From: Trebonia kvetii
Lineage (GTDB): Bacteria; Actinomycetota; Actinomycetes; Streptosporangiales; Streptosporangiaceae
Length of the DNA: 64,000 nucleotides
Direction: 5' to 3'
NCBI RefSeq assembly: GCF_007827045.1
Contig: NZ_RPFW01000003.1
Span: forward strand, 186,001 to 250,000
Part shown: positions 35,577 to 45,955 of the stretch, piece by piece
Position numbering within the stretch: the stretch's first letter is position 1
Layout: every line of letters begins with the position of its first letter
Program-made: the position numbers and the translations under genes
Notes under the pieces: generated by a model
What the model saw: only the letters and a program-made list of their open reading frames with translations
Databases searched by the model: none
What the model was told of the DNA's origin: nothing

Positions 35577-37841
35577 CCCGGGAACATCGCGGACGGCGGG
35601 GACGCCGCGCCGGCGCCCCCAGGCGCGGTCGCCGAGCAGTGCGAGGGCCGCGGGCAGCAGGACGCCGCGGACGACCGTGGCGTCGATGAGGATCGCGGCG
35701 GCGGTTCCGATGCCGAGGATCTTCAGGTCGACAAGCGGCAGGGTGGTGAAGATGGAGAAGACCGCCGCCATGATCAGCGCGGCACTCGTCACCACCCCGG
35801 CGCTCGACGCGATGCCGCCGGCGATGGCCTGGTCCGGCGACGAGCCGCGCGTCCACATCTCGCGGATCCGGCTCAGGATGAACACGTGGTAGTCCATGCT
35901 GATCCCGAACAGGAACACGAACATCATCAGCGGCACCCAGTAGATGATCCCGCCGAATCCGGTGTAGCCGAGCAGGCCCTGCCAGCGCCCGTCCTGGAAG
36001 ATCAGCGTGATCAGGCCGTACGCCGCGCCGACGGACAGCAGGTTGAGCGCGATCGACACCAGCGGCACGGTCAGCGACCTGAATGCCATAAGCAGCAGGA
36101 CGAACGCGAGCACGCCGACGAACGCGAACACCGCGGGCAGGCTTGAGCTCTCCTGATGGATGTCGTCGTAGAGCCCGGCCGTGTCACCCGCCACCGCGTA
36201 GCTGACACCCGGCACCTTCCCGAGGGTGGCGGGCAGGACCTGGTTCCGCAGCGTCAGCAGCGCGTTGTTCGACGCGGTGTCGGTGCCGCTGCCCGCGAGC
36301 TGCACGCCGATGAGCAGGGCGCGCCCGCCGCCGAGCTCGGTGACGGTCACTGGCTGGCGGATGGGGCCGCCTGCTGCGGCGCGGTCCCGCAGGGCGGCGA
36401 CCGCGGCCGTCACCCTCAAACCAGTGAGGTCTGGCCCGTGCACGACGATCTCGGCGGGCGCCGGCGCCTGCGGGAACGCCCGCTGCACCGCCTCCATCGT
36501 GGCGACGGACGCGATGTTCTTCGGCGCGTCGATGGCGGGCTGGCCGACCCGCAGGCCGAGCGCGGGCGCGGCGAGCGCGAGCATCGCCACCGTCGCGATG
36601 CCGCCCCAGATCAGCGGCCGTGCGACCACTCGCCGGGCGAGCCCGCCCCAGAACCGGGACGGCCTGGCGGCGGCCCGCCTGCGGCCGAGGAACGGAATCC
36701 GGCCAGCGTCCGCCTTCGGGCCGAGCCAGGCAAGCAGCGCGGGCAGCACGGTGAGCGAGCCGGCCACCGAGATGCCGACCACGGCGATGGTGCCGAGCGC
36801 CATGCCGCTGAACGGCCCGCCACCCACCATGAACAGGCCGGCCATGGTGGCCATCACGGTTAGCCCGGACACCACGATGGCGCGTCCCGAGGTGCGCGAC
36901 GCGATGCGCAGCGCCTCGGGGAACGACCGGCCGAGTGCCCGCTCCTCCCGCTCGCGGCGCAGGTAGAACAGCGCGTAGTCAACGCCGACCGCCATGCCGA
37001 TGATGACCACGACCTCGAAGGTGCTGCTGTTGACGGGCAGCAAGTGGCTGACGGCTGTCAGCACGCCGATCGCGGCGGTCAGCGATGTGAGCGCGAGCAG
37101 CACGGGAATGCCTGCCGCGACGAGCGCGCCGAACACGGCGAGCAGCAGGATCAGCGTGATGGGCACCGAGGTCGCTTCGGCCTTGCTGAAGTTCAGCGCG
37201 CCGTTGATCGCCTCGCCGATGCTCGCGTCGCCGGTCTCGGCGACCCGCAGGTTCGCGTGCTCAGCCTGCACGCCGGCGACCGCGTGCTGCAGTGCCGTCA
37301 CCGCCTTGCCGGGATCGGTGACGTTGCCTGGTACCTGGAAGGTGACCAGGGCGCTGTGCCGGTCCTTCGACACCAGCGCCTGGCCGCCCGGCTGCAGCGG
37401 GGTGCGGATGTCACCCGCGTAGCCGGGCAGCGCGGCGAGCGCCGCCGCGACCTGGGACGCCGCCTGGCGCATGGCCGGGTCGGTGGCGAAGGTGGCGCCG
37501 GGAGTCTTCGCCTGGATGAGCACTTGCTCCGACGCTCCGTTGTACTGCGAGGGCGCGACCTGGTTGAGCACCCGCTCCGCCGTGCCGGACTGGCCCGCGT
37601 CGTACTGGGGCAGGTTGCGGCTGCCGAGGGCCTGGCCGCCCATGAAGACGGCGGCGACGAGCAGCAGCCAGCCGATGACGACGGTCTTGCGGTGCCCGGC
37701 GCTCCAGCCGGCGATCCGCTCGGTGAGGTTGGGTCGTTCCCCTCTGCTGTCACCCGGGGCCGGTTCCGTGACAGGCGGCAGCGGGTCATATTGCTGGTAA
37801 TCGGGTTCCGTGGGGGATACTGGAATGCGCGGCTGGCGCAT
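35544..37841 (-). CDS. MMPL/RND-family membrane exporter
   Basis: 765 residues from ATG 37841. The first transmembrane helix follows a Pro-rich cytosolic N-terminus (HRKTVVIGWLLLVAAVFM near residue 50). Motifs GVDYALFYLRREREERALG and ISMDYHVFILSRIREMW are the two helix-4/5 signatures with acidic residues; two large outer loops are present. It differs from the exporter at 24773 in N-terminal length and loop sequence. Neighbours on the same strand upstream are a sensor-domain protein and an HTH regulator, 107 bp away. Confidence 0.88.
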   Translation of the reverse strand: MRQPRIPVSPTEPDYQQYDPLPPVTEPAPGDSRGERPNLTERIAGWSAGHRKTVVIGWLLLVAAVFMGGQALGSRNLPQYDAGQSGTAERVLNQVAPSQYNGASEQVLIQAKTPGATFATDPAMRQAASQVAAALAALPGYAGDIRTPLQPGGQALVSKDRHSALVTFQVPGNVTDPGKAVTALQHAVAGVQAEHANLRVAETGDASIGEAINGALNFSKAEATSVPITLILLLAVFGALVAAGIPVLLALTSLTAAIGVLTAVSHLLPVNSSTFEVVVIIGMAVGVDYALFYLRREREERALGRSFPEALRIASRTSGRAIVVSGLTVMATMAGLFMVGGGPFSGMALGTIAVVGISVAGSLTVLPALLAWLGPKADAGRIPFLGRRRAAARPSRFWGGLARRVVARPLIWGGIATVAMLALAAPALGLRVGQPAIDAPKNIASVATMEAVQRAFPQAPAPAEIVVHGPDLTGLRVTAAVAALRDRAAAGGPIRQPVTVTELGGGRALLIGVQLAGSGTDTASNNALLTLRNQVLPATLGKVPGVSYAVAGDTAGLYDDIHQESSSLPAVFAFVGVLAFVLLLMAFRSLTVPLVSIALNLLSVGAAYGLITLIFQDGRWQGLLGYTGFGGIIYWVPLMMFVFLFGISMDYHVFILSRIREMWTRGSSPDQAIAGGIASSAGVVTSAALIMAAVFSIFTTLPLVDLKILGIGTAAAILIDATVVRGVLLPAALALLGDRAWGRRRGVPAVRDVPGSARVLGGLER

Positions 37842-37948
37842 GACAGCCTTCTTTCTGCTGGCGTGGAGAGACGGGTATGTGTGATGCGTGAAACGTCGCG
37901 GTCTGATCCCCGCCCGCGAGCTGGACCCTCGTGGGCGGGGACAGTCAG

Positions 37949-38734
37949 CTACCGCTCGTTCGGGATGAATTCTTCGGTGAGGCCGTGGTGAACGGCGCCT
38001 TCCGCGACGGACAGCGGCCCTGGACGGCCGAGTACCTCGCGTGCCTCGCGCAGCGGATCGCCCGGCATTCCGAGCAGGTTCCGCGCGACGGTGACGTGCG
38101 CCTTGGCGGTCGCCACGAGGACATAGCTGAACGCGACGAACAGGATCAGGAAGACGACGGCGGCGAGCAGCGCCTTCGGCAGCGTGTCGATGTAGAGGCC
38201 GTAGCCCGGGTGGCCGTGCGGGCCGTTGGGGAAGTAGCCGAGCTGTACGCCGTGGTAGCGAACGCCGTGGACGGTCTGCCACGGGGCCCAGTACCAGACG
38301 GGCAGCGTGATCTCCGCAAGGAAGACCAGCCAGACCGTTAGGACGACCAGGTCGAGGGCGACGAGCGGCACGAACATGCCGATCAGGTAGGCGATGTCGC
38401 GCCAGGTGGCGGGGTCGCGCCACTCGGTGCGGACCCGTGCCAGCATGCCGGCGCCGGTCGTCGGCCGGTAGCCCGTCCCGACCTCGCCGCAGAACGGGCG
38501 GAGCCTGGCCCGCTCTATGTTCGCGCACCAGCGGACGGTCGCGGCGGCCGCGATCAGCAGCGGGATGCCGGCCAGTGTGATGGCGAGCAGCGCGCCGGTG
38601 AGCGCGGCGGTCAGCGCGATGGAGAACAGCACCCAGCCCACGACCTGGTAGGCGATCAGGAACCAGGCGCCCGCCCACAGGTCCCGGGAGAACAGCAGCC
38701 GGATGGGGCCGTGGCGCAGGCTGAGCGTGTTCAT
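37949..38734 (-). CDS. Membrane protein with 'putative sensor' domain
   Basis: 261 residues with four transmembrane segments in two pairs (about residues 20-65, 110-145, 185-210). It resembles the PF13796 sensor domain found N-terminal to actinobacterial histidine kinases (RDLWAGAWFLIAYQVVGW at the start, WRDIAYLIGMFVPLVALD in the middle). No kinase domain follows. Its start overlaps the stop of the small coiled-coil gene upstream (ATGA at 38731), so the three genes form one operon with the HTH regulator. Confidence 0.8.
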   Translation of the reverse strand: MNTLSLRHGPIRLLFSRDLWAGAWFLIAYQVVGWVLFSIALTAALTGALLAITLAGIPLLIAAAATVRWCANIERARLRPFCGEVGTGYRPTTGAGMLARVRTEWRDPATWRDIAYLIGMFVPLVALDLVVLTVWLVFLAEITLPVWYWAPWQTVHGVRYHGVQLGYFPNGPHGHPGYGLYIDTLPKALLAAVVFLILFVAFSYVLVATAKAHVTVARNLLGMPGDPLREAREVLGRPGPLSVAEGAVHHGLTEEFIPNER

Positions 38735-39006
38735 CCGACGTCCCGCATCAGCTGCTCGACGGCGGACACGTGCTCTGCCAGCTTGGCCATCTCGCTGCGC
38801 AGGTCGGTCATGCTGGCCACCGCCTCCTCGGCCAGCTTGCGGTAGGAGGCCATCGCCACGGCGTCGGCGCGGTGCCGCTGCAGCCGGAAGTAGTTCCAGA
38901 CGATGATCGCGATCGCCGCGCAGATGGGCACAAAGATCGCCGCGACGATGCCGATCGGTGTGAGGTTGGTGCCGTTTGAAGCCAGTGTTGTCATCATGTC
39001 CGTCAC
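38731..39006 (-). CDS. Small membrane-anchored coiled-coil protein (91 aa)
   Basis: One transmembrane helix (about residues 17-38, IGIVAAIFVPICAAIAIIVWNYF) and then about 50 residues of heptad-like helix (KLAEEAVASMTDLRSEMAKLAEHVSAVEQL). Start and stop overlap the neighbours, so it is translationally coupled to the HTH regulator and the sensor-domain protein. A role relaying between them is inference. Confidence 0.75.
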   Translation of the reverse strand: MTDMMTTLASNGTNLTPIGIVAAIFVPICAAIAIIVWNYFRLQRHRADAVAMASYRKLAEEAVASMTDLRSEMAKLAEHVSAVEQLMRDVG

Positions 39007-39371
39007 CTGTCGCTCTCTTTCGCGTCGAGAGCTTGCTCCGTGTTCTTTTTGTCTTCCGCGAAGTTCTTGTCGTCTTCCGCGAGCGCGCGGACGACCGTGT
39101 CGGCCGTGACGCGCAGCTCGAAGGGGGCCAGCTCGAAGTACTTCATCGCCTTGCCGTCCTCGGACAGCTCCAGGCTGCCTGCCACCAGATCCGCCTTCTC
39201 CAGGCGGTCCAGGTGCATGTAGAGCAGCGGCCTGGACATGCCGAGCCTGCGCGCCAGTTCGCTGACGTGCACCCGGCCTCCCGCGAGCTCCGCGATGATG
39301 CGCAGCCGCAGCGGGTGGCCGATGGCGGTCAGGGCCGCCACAAGTTCTTCGCTGGTCAGTGTCTCATTCAC
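39003..39371 (-). CDS. ArsR-like winged-helix regulator
   Basis: 122 residues: GHPLRLRIIAELAGGRVHVSELARRLGMSRPLLYMHLDRLEKADLV is a clear winged HTH, followed by a wing and an acidic/basic helical tail (EDDKNFAEDKKNTEQ). There is no metal-binding pattern. It is first in a three-gene operon with a small membrane protein and a sensor-domain protein. A perfect palindrome overlaps its own -10, implying autorepression. Confidence 0.85.
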   Translation of the reverse strand: MNETLTSEELVAALTAIGHPLRLRIIAELAGGRVHVSELARRLGMSRPLLYMHLDRLEKADLVAGSLELSEDGKAMKYFELAPFELRVTADTVVRALAEDDKNFAEDKKNTEQALDAKESDR

Positions 39372-39382
39372 GATCTATCACC

Positions 39383-39421
39383 TGTAAGAAAAAACTTACA
39401 TGTGACGTACTGGGCTGTCAA
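39383..39421 (-). promoter_or_regulatory. Promoter and operator of the HTH/sensor operon
   Basis: On the minus strand: -35 TTGACA (39421-39416), a 17-bp spacer, -10 TAAGTT (39398-39393). The perfect inverted repeat TGTAAG-N6-CTTACA (39383-39400) overlaps the -10. The position suits autorepression by the HTH protein starting 12 bp downstream. Confidence 0.75.
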
Positions 39422-39525
39422 CGGCTTATTTCGCGAGGTAGTAGAAGCGGTTCAAGGCTGCACAGCACAACTGTCCCGCCGGGTCACAACAGGCCCGGCG
39501 GGACAGCGAAGAGGCTAGGAAAGAG

Positions 39526-40188
39526 CTAACCGGCGGTGTGCCGCCAGGGGCTGCGGCGTTCTGCCGCGTCGGATGACTCCGCGCGCTGACCGGGGATGGT
39601 CGTGTGATCGCCTCGGTCGTCACGGGCCACGGTGCGCTCCGCGCTGCGCAGCGCGAACGCACCGACGATCTCCATCACGCCCATCACGATGAACCAGATG
39701 CCGGCGAGCACGGCCAGCGCGGTGACTGAGGACACCGGGGCCGACACCACGACGATGCCGGCGATCAGGCTGATCACGCCGAAGAAGATCAGCCACCCGG
39801 CGCCGCTCGCGCCGCGGACGGCGATACCCGACATCAGCGCGGAAATGCCCTGGACGATCCAGGTGATGCCGATGACCAGGCCGATGATGGCGAAGCTGAA
39901 GTGGAGGTGCCTGATGAGCACCACCCCGATCACAATGAACGCCAGTGCGGCGAGTCCGTGCCAGACCCGCTGCCTCTCACGGCTGTCAAACACCCGGACC
40001 AGCTGGTAGATCCCGGAAACGATCAGCAGGACGCCGAGCAGAACCGTGATCACGGTCAGTGACTGCGTGGGCAGCACGGTCACCAGGAGGCCGAGCAGGG
40101 CCGTCACGATCCCGACGAAGAGCGACGCCGTCCACCCCATGGGCCAGCCCAGCATGGCGACGTCCCCATCCATGTCATCGTGTGCCAT
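39526..40188 (-). CDS. HdeD family membrane protein (DUF308)
   Basis: 220 residues, six transmembrane helices arranged as repeated hairpins (LFVGIVTALLGLLVTV, VITVLLGVLLIVSGIYQLVR, LAALAFIVIGVVLIR, IGLVIGITWIVQGISALMSG, FGVISLIAGIVVV, LAVLAGIWFIVMGVMEIVGAF). HdeD is linked to acid resistance in enterobacteria; in actinobacteria the role is not known. It ends in a hydrophilic Arg/Asp-rich tail. A short frame at 40175-40432 overlaps its start. Confidence 0.85.
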   Translation of the reverse strand: MAHDDMDGDVAMLGWPMGWTASLFVGIVTALLGLLVTVLPTQSLTVITVLLGVLLIVSGIYQLVRVFDSRERQRVWHGLAALAFIVIGVVLIRHLHFSFAIIGLVIGITWIVQGISALMSGIAVRGASGAGWLIFFGVISLIAGIVVVSAPVSSVTALAVLAGIWFIVMGVMEIVGAFALRSAERTVARDDRGDHTTIPGQRAESSDAAERRSPWRHTAG

Positions 40189-40432
40189 TTCTGCCGCTCC
40201 TTCGCTTGCGACATACCTTGTCCCGACCGTGCACCCCGCGCGGGGCGCGGCACCTCATCCTGGGCGAGTGAACGCCGACGGCGGGCTGTAGCGGTTGCTG
40301 CTCGGCGTCCCTGGCAGCAGGTAGAAGTAGCCCCTCCAGGTATTCCGTCAGCCGGGCCGGCCGGTATCCGTAGTCGTCCTGCGGGGGGTACGCGCCGTAA
40401 CTGCCCACCGGGTCGCCCTGGGGAGCTCTCAT
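40175..40432 (-). CDS. Possible small protein upstream of hdeD (85 aa)
   Basis: ATG 40432 has a good GGAGGT 5 nt upstream. The N-terminal half (MRAPQGDPVGSYGAYPPQDDYGYRP region) looks protein-like, but the last 30 residues are Arg/Cys-rich and look random, so either the gene is frameshifted or it is not real. The stop overlaps the hdeD start by 14 nt. No family recognised. Confidence 0.35.
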   Translation of the reverse strand: MRAPQGDPVGSYGAYPPQDDYGYRPARLTEYLEGLLLPAARDAEQQPLQPAVGVHSPRMRCRAPRGVHGRDKVCRKRRSGRNGTR

Positions 40433-40643
40433 GCCGCACCTCCGATTCCCCGATCGGCGTGTCGCATGGGACTATGCGCACATTGAGTCAACAATTATAC
40501 ACGTACAGTAATCAACGCCGCCGGGAGCGGGATGGGAGCACTCGCCACCGCGCGAGCCCGCCGGCTACTGAGCGGCGCGCCGGATCGCGGATCGCCGCGC
40601 CGCTCACCCGCACCGGGCGACCGGCGCGGCGGCCGCGATATCG

Positions 40644-40964
40644 CTACGTGCCGAGGATCTTGGCCTTCGCCGCGGTGAACTCCTCGTCGGTCAGCACGCC
40701 CTGCTTGTGCAGTCCGGCGAGCTGGTCGAGCTGCTCCATCATCGGCGACTGGGCAGCTGGCTCGGCAGGCCGCTGGGTGGGCACCGGTGCGGCCTGCTGC
40801 TGGTTTTGCTGTTGCTCAAGGTCGTTGAGCCGCTGGTCCTGGCTCGTCTCCTGCGACGCGTTCGCGTCCTGCCGCCGCGCCGCGGACTTACCCGCCACGT
40901 ACGCGCCGCCGCCGACGACGGCGGCGCGCAGCAGCGGGCGACGTCGGCGGAAACCGCCCCGCAT
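40644..40964 (-). CDS. SHOCT-domain protein
   Basis: 106 residues: a basic start (RGGFRRRRPLLRAAVVGGGAYVAGK, a weak membrane-associating helix), a Gln-rich linker and a C-terminal SHOCT motif (LDQLAGLHKQGVLTDEEFTAAKAKIL). SHOCT motifs mediate oligomerisation or membrane targeting. ATG 40964 overlaps the stop of the CMD gene by ATGA, so the two are coupled. Confidence 0.82.
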   Translation of the reverse strand: MRGGFRRRRPLLRAAVVGGGAYVAGKSAARRQDANASQETSQDQRLNDLEQQQNQQQAAPVPTQRPAEPAAQSPMMEQLDQLAGLHKQGVLTDEEFTAAKAKILGT

Positions 40965-41326
40965 CAGATGTCCATCTCGTCGGGCAGCGCGAGGTCGAGC
41001 GCGACCATGATCTCCGGTGCTGCGGCGAGCACGCGGGGCATGCCGACCTGCGGCGCGACAGCGGCGAGAATGCCGAGGATGTCCCGCGGGGTCACCCCGG
41101 CATCGAGCGCCTCGCTGACTTGCCACATGTACGAGGCGGGCGGCGCGTCAATGGCGATCAGCGCTGCGATCTTCACCATTGCGAAAGTGCGCGGGCCGAG
41201 CCCGCTGCTCTCGCGTAGCATGCCTCGCAGGTCCGACGCCTCGTTGAGCACTTCGGCCTTGCCGAGAGCCAGGGCGGTGAACATCTGGGTGGTGGACTCA
41301 TCGACGGCTACCTTGGTTCCGGCCAT
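40964..41326 (-). CDS. Carboxymuconolactone-decarboxylase-like protein without cysteines
   Basis: A 120-residue all-helical CMD/AhpD fold (GLGPRTFAMVKIAALIAIDAPPASYMWQVSEALDAGVTPRDILGIL). AhpD-type enzymes need a Cys-x2-Cys; this protein has no cysteine at all, so peroxidase-type activity is excluded. It may be a structural or ligand-binding homologue. It is coupled to the SHOCT gene. Confidence 0.8.
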   Translation of the reverse strand: MAGTKVAVDESTTQMFTALALGKAEVLNEASDLRGMLRESSGLGPRTFAMVKIAALIAIDAPPASYMWQVSEALDAGVTPRDILGILAAVAPQVGMPRVLAAAPEIMVALDLALPDEMDI

Positions 41327-41459
41327 GTGCCTCGACTCCTTCGTGCCGGGGATGGGCGATATCCGGCTACGCCGCCGACGCTGCCATGAGTGCCGGGGCA
41401 GCGCCCCACCCTGGCCGGGTGATTCCGCGCTGCCGGCGCGCGGGGGGACGACCCCCGCC

Positions 41460-42719
<1,260 letters not shown>

Positions 42720-42732
42720 CGGATGACGACGG

Positions 42733-43116
42733 TCAGGCGATGCCCATGTCGGCGCCAGTTTCGCTGGACGCCTCGTGCAGGATCGGCCAGACCTCGGCCG
42801 GCTGGTAGACGGCCGAGGGCAACGCGGCGGCGATCTCAAGCGCTCGCTGCTCGCTGTCGACGTCGATCAGGTACCAGCTAGCCAGGTACTCCTTGGTTTC
42901 CAGGTACGGGCCGTCGGTGACCGCGGGCTGCCCGTCGCGCAGCCTTACCAGCTTGGTGGCCGCCGGGTCCGCCATCCCGTAGGCGCCGAGCAGTTCGCCG
43001 CTCGCGTAGTGCGACTTGTTGAACTCATCGAACGCCGCGAACAGCCGCTGCTGCTCGGCCGGCTCAACCGAGTTCCACAGCTCGTCGTTCCCGTAGATGA
43101 TCAGCATGTACTTCAC
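42733..43116 (-). CDS. YCII-related DGPF-motif protein
   Basis: 127 residues. The family pattern is [12 protein letters not shown] at the N-terminus, [20 protein letters not shown] in the middle (the DGP[FY] motif), then [11 protein letters not shown] and VWPI. A dimeric ferredoxin-like fold is expected; catalytic role is unproven. It precedes its ECF42 sigma factor by 13 bp and is a typical target of it. Confidence 0.9.
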   Translation of the reverse strand: MKYMLIIYGNDELWNSVEPAEQQRLFAAFDEFNKSHYASGELLGAYGMADPAATKLVRLRDGQPAVTDGPYLETKEYLASWYLIDVDSEQRALEIAAALPSAVYQPAEVWPILHEASSETGADMGIA

Positions 43117-43215
43117 GATCGCTCCTCCGTTTGCCGGTGTCGTGCCCTGCCGGGCACCGTTTCGCTATCTGGTACGGAGCCGCCCCGCGATCCTCGACAT
43201 GGCGGGCCGGTTTTT

Positions 43216-44874
43216 CTACGACAGGGATTCGTCCAGGTCGCCGAGGGTGCGGATGAGCTCGGCGTTGGCTGTGTAGTCGACGGGGCAGGCGATCACCGAG
43301 ACGGTGTCGTCGGCGAGCGCGGCGCGCAGCACGGGCAGCAGCTCGCCTGCCGAGGTGATGCGGTATCCCCTGGCGCCGAAGCTCTCCGCGTACTTGACGA
43401 AGTCCGGGTTGCCGAACCGCGTGTCCACGTTGTGCCCGATCTCCATGTCCATCTTCCAGCTGATCAGGCCGTATGCGTCGTCGACCCAGATGAGGATCAC
43501 CATCGGCAGCCGCAGCCGCAGCGCCGTCTCGATCTCCTGGGAATTCATCAGGAACGAGCCGTCGCCCGTGGCGACGAGCACCTTCGACCCGGGTCTGGCG
43601 ATCTTCGCGCCGATGGCGCCTGGCACCGTCCACGCCATGGTCGACAGGCCGTTGGAGATCAGGCACGTGTTGGGCGCGTAGGTCGGGTACAGGCGGGCCA
43701 TCCACATCTTGAGCGCCCCGGTGTCCACGAGCACGATGTCCTCGCGGCCAAGCGCGGCCCTGGTCTCGGCGACGATGCGGGCCGGATGCAGCGGGAACCG
43801 GTCGTCGGCCTGGCCGCGGGCGAGCTCGGACGACAGCAGCTCCCTGATCCGCTCGCCGCCGGCCGCGGGGCCCTTGCGCCAGACGGCGGCGGCGAGCGCG
43901 TCCAAGCTGTTGCTGATGTCGGCGGTCAGCCCGACCGAGACGTCGTAGTGCGCGTCGACCTCGGCGGGGAACCGGTGCACATGGATGATCTTGGTGGTGC
44001 CCCGCGGGTTGACCCGAACCGGGTTGAATTCCTGGAGCTCGTAGCCGGCCGCCACGATGACGTCGGCCCGGTCGAAGCCAAAGTTGACGTAGTCGTGGCG
44101 CATGAACCCGACCGTGCCGAGCGCGAGCGGGTGGTCGTCGGGGAACACGCCCTTGCCGTGGAAGGTGGTCGCGACCGGGATGTTCAGCGCCTGTGCGAAG
44201 CGGATGAGCGCGTCGCTCGCGCCGGCCCGCGCGGCGCCGTGACCCGCGAGTACCACGGGGTTGCGCGCCTCGCGCAGGATCTGCGCGGCACGGGCCACCT
44301 GCTCCGCCGACGGGTCGTCGGCCCGCGGCACGTTCACCCGCAGTGGCGTGAGCGCGGCGGGCGCGTCTGCCTCCTCCACATCTTCCGGCACCGCCAGGTA
44401 GACGGCGCCCGGCCGTTCCGTCTGCGCGAGCTTGAACGCCTTGCGGATCATCTCGGGCGCGGCGCCTGGCGTGGCCATCAGCGCGGACCACTTGGTGACC
44501 GGGGCGAACATCGGCACAAGTTCGACGCCCTGGTGGGACTCCTTGAAGCTGCGGCCCATGCCGACCTGGGCGGAAAGCGCGATCAGCGGCGTCGAGTTGG
44601 TGGTCGCGTCGGCCGTGCCGAGCAGCAGGTTGATGGCGCCGGGCCCCAGGGTGGCGGAGCACACTCCTGCCTTGCCGGTCAGCCGTCCGTAGGTCTCCGC
44701 CATGAAGGAGGCGCCCTGCTCGTGCCGGGTGAGCACGTACTGGATCGAGGACTTCGACAGCGCGTCGATCAGCCGGATGTTCTCCTCCCCGGGAATGCCG
44801 AATACGTGCGTCACCCCCTCGTTCTCCAGGCACTCGACGATCAGCTCTGCCGTGGTACGCGACTGCTCAGCCAT
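43216..44874 (-). CDS. Thiamine-pyrophosphate enzyme, acetolactate-synthase-like
   Basis: 552 residues in the usual three domains. The catalytic Glu is in RHEQGASFMAETYGR (about residue 51), the middle domain is NAD/FAD-fold (VVLAGHGAARAGAS), and the TPP-metal motif is GDGSFLMNSQEIE...N-type with VDDAYG (about 446-475). Reaction: condensation of two pyruvates to acetolactate or a related decarboxylation. It lacks a nearby small regulatory subunit, so a catabolic AlsS-type enzyme is as likely as the biosynthetic IlvB. ATG 44874 is chosen over the far upstream 45117. Confidence 0.85.
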   Translation of the reverse strand: MAEQSRTTAELIVECLENEGVTHVFGIPGEENIRLIDALSKSSIQYVLTRHEQGASFMAETYGRLTGKAGVCSATLGPGAINLLLGTADATTNSTPLIALSAQVGMGRSFKESHQGVELVPMFAPVTKWSALMATPGAAPEMIRKAFKLAQTERPGAVYLAVPEDVEEADAPAALTPLRVNVPRADDPSAEQVARAAQILREARNPVVLAGHGAARAGASDALIRFAQALNIPVATTFHGKGVFPDDHPLALGTVGFMRHDYVNFGFDRADVIVAAGYELQEFNPVRVNPRGTTKIIHVHRFPAEVDAHYDVSVGLTADISNSLDALAAAVWRKGPAAGGERIRELLSSELARGQADDRFPLHPARIVAETRAALGREDIVLVDTGALKMWMARLYPTYAPNTCLISNGLSTMAWTVPGAIGAKIARPGSKVLVATGDGSFLMNSQEIETALRLRLPMVILIWVDDAYGLISWKMDMEIGHNVDTRFGNPDFVKYAESFGARGYRITSAGELLPVLRAALADDTVSVIACPVDYTANAELIRTLGDLDESLS

Positions 44875-45072
44875 GCGGACAAGCGTAACGGCGGGCCAAA
44901 TTCTCGCCCGTCTCCGGGCATGACTGCCGTTGTCGCGGGTAGCAACCGCTGGTTGTGCGACCAGTGTGGCGGCGCGCCGTGCCCTGATGCGCTGCGGTGC
45001 GGTGTTCTGTCCGGGTACGGTCGTAACCGGGCGCGGCACAGGCAATGGACGCTGCGAGAGGCAGGACGGGGA

Positions 45073-45942
45073 TTGGACGCGAGCGCTCAGGTAACCGAGT
45101 TGTCGGCCGATGACCACGCATGCCTGACATTCGGCGAGGCCGAGGAGCTATTCGACCTGACCGCCGCGTTCGTCAGGGACGGCCTCGCCGCGGGGCTGAA
45201 GGTGGTTTGGGTCAGTGACGCCGCCCCCGCCCAGGCGATCGCCGAGCTCGGCAGGCGCGGTATCGCGGTGCGGCCGGCGATGGAGGCGGGGCAGATGGCC
45301 GCCGCCGGGTGCGAGGGCCGGCTCCTTTCCGGCCAGGAATTCAGTGCCGACGCGGCGGTGGGCTGGCTATCCGGTGAGCTGGCTTCCTCGCGGGAGCAGG
45401 GCTTTCCCGGGCTGCGGGTGGCGGTGGACATGAGCTGGGCGCTGCGTCCGGTCACGGGGATCGAGGAACTGCCCAGGTTTGAGGAGGGGATCGCCGCGGC
45501 CCTGTCCGGCAGTACCGCCTCCGTGCTCTGCCAGTACGACAGGGACCGATTCGACCCGGTCACGCTCGCGTCGGTGGCCGGTTTCCACACCCGCTCGGTC
45601 GCGGCGGCCACCTACCACGCCGACGCGCTGCTGCGGATCTGCCGCCAGTACGCGCCGCCCGGCATCCGGCTCGCCGGAGAGCTTGACTACCAGGCCGCGG
45701 ACCCGCTGGCCCTGGCGCTTGCCGAGGCGGTACGGCTTGACGGCGACATCACCGTCAACATGACCGCGCTGGCGTTCATCGACGCCAGGTGCACTCTGAT
45801 GGTGGCCGACGCCGCGCGGACCGCCGCGTCCGCGGAGCGCCCGGTGACGCTGCACTGCCCGCCGGAGATTGGCAAAGGTTTCGTCAGGCTCGGCCTCGAC
45901 GGCCTCCCCGGCATCAGGCTCGTGACCGCTAATGCCAGGTGA
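45073..45942 (+). CDS. MEDS-STAS domain regulatory protein
   Basis: About 289 residues. The MEDS domain (SADDHACLTFGEAEELFDLTAAFVRDGLAAGLKVVWVSD) senses methanogen/methylotroph-type signals in its namesakes and is common in actinobacterial regulators. It is followed by a STAS domain (about the last 95 residues: DGDITVNMTALAFIDARCTLMVADAAR), the anti-anti-sigma fold. The start is uncertain: TTG 45073 gives the usual length, while ATG 44920 adds 51 residues of doubtful sequence. It overlaps or abuts the HATPase gene. Confidence 0.78.
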   Translation: MDASAQVTELSADDHACLTFGEAEELFDLTAAFVRDGLAAGLKVVWVSDAAPAQAIAELGRRGIAVRPAMEAGQMAAAGCEGRLLSGQEFSADAAVGWLSGELASSREQGFPGLRVAVDMSWALRPVTGIEELPRFEEGIAAALSGSTASVLCQYDRDRFDPVTLASVAGFHTRSVAAATYHADALLRICRQYAPPGIRLAGELDYQAADPLALALAEAVRLDGDITVNMTALAFIDARCTLMVADAARTAASAERPVTLHCPPEIGKGFVRLGLDGLPGIRLVTANAR

Positions 45943-45955
45943 GAAGGAGCGCCGG

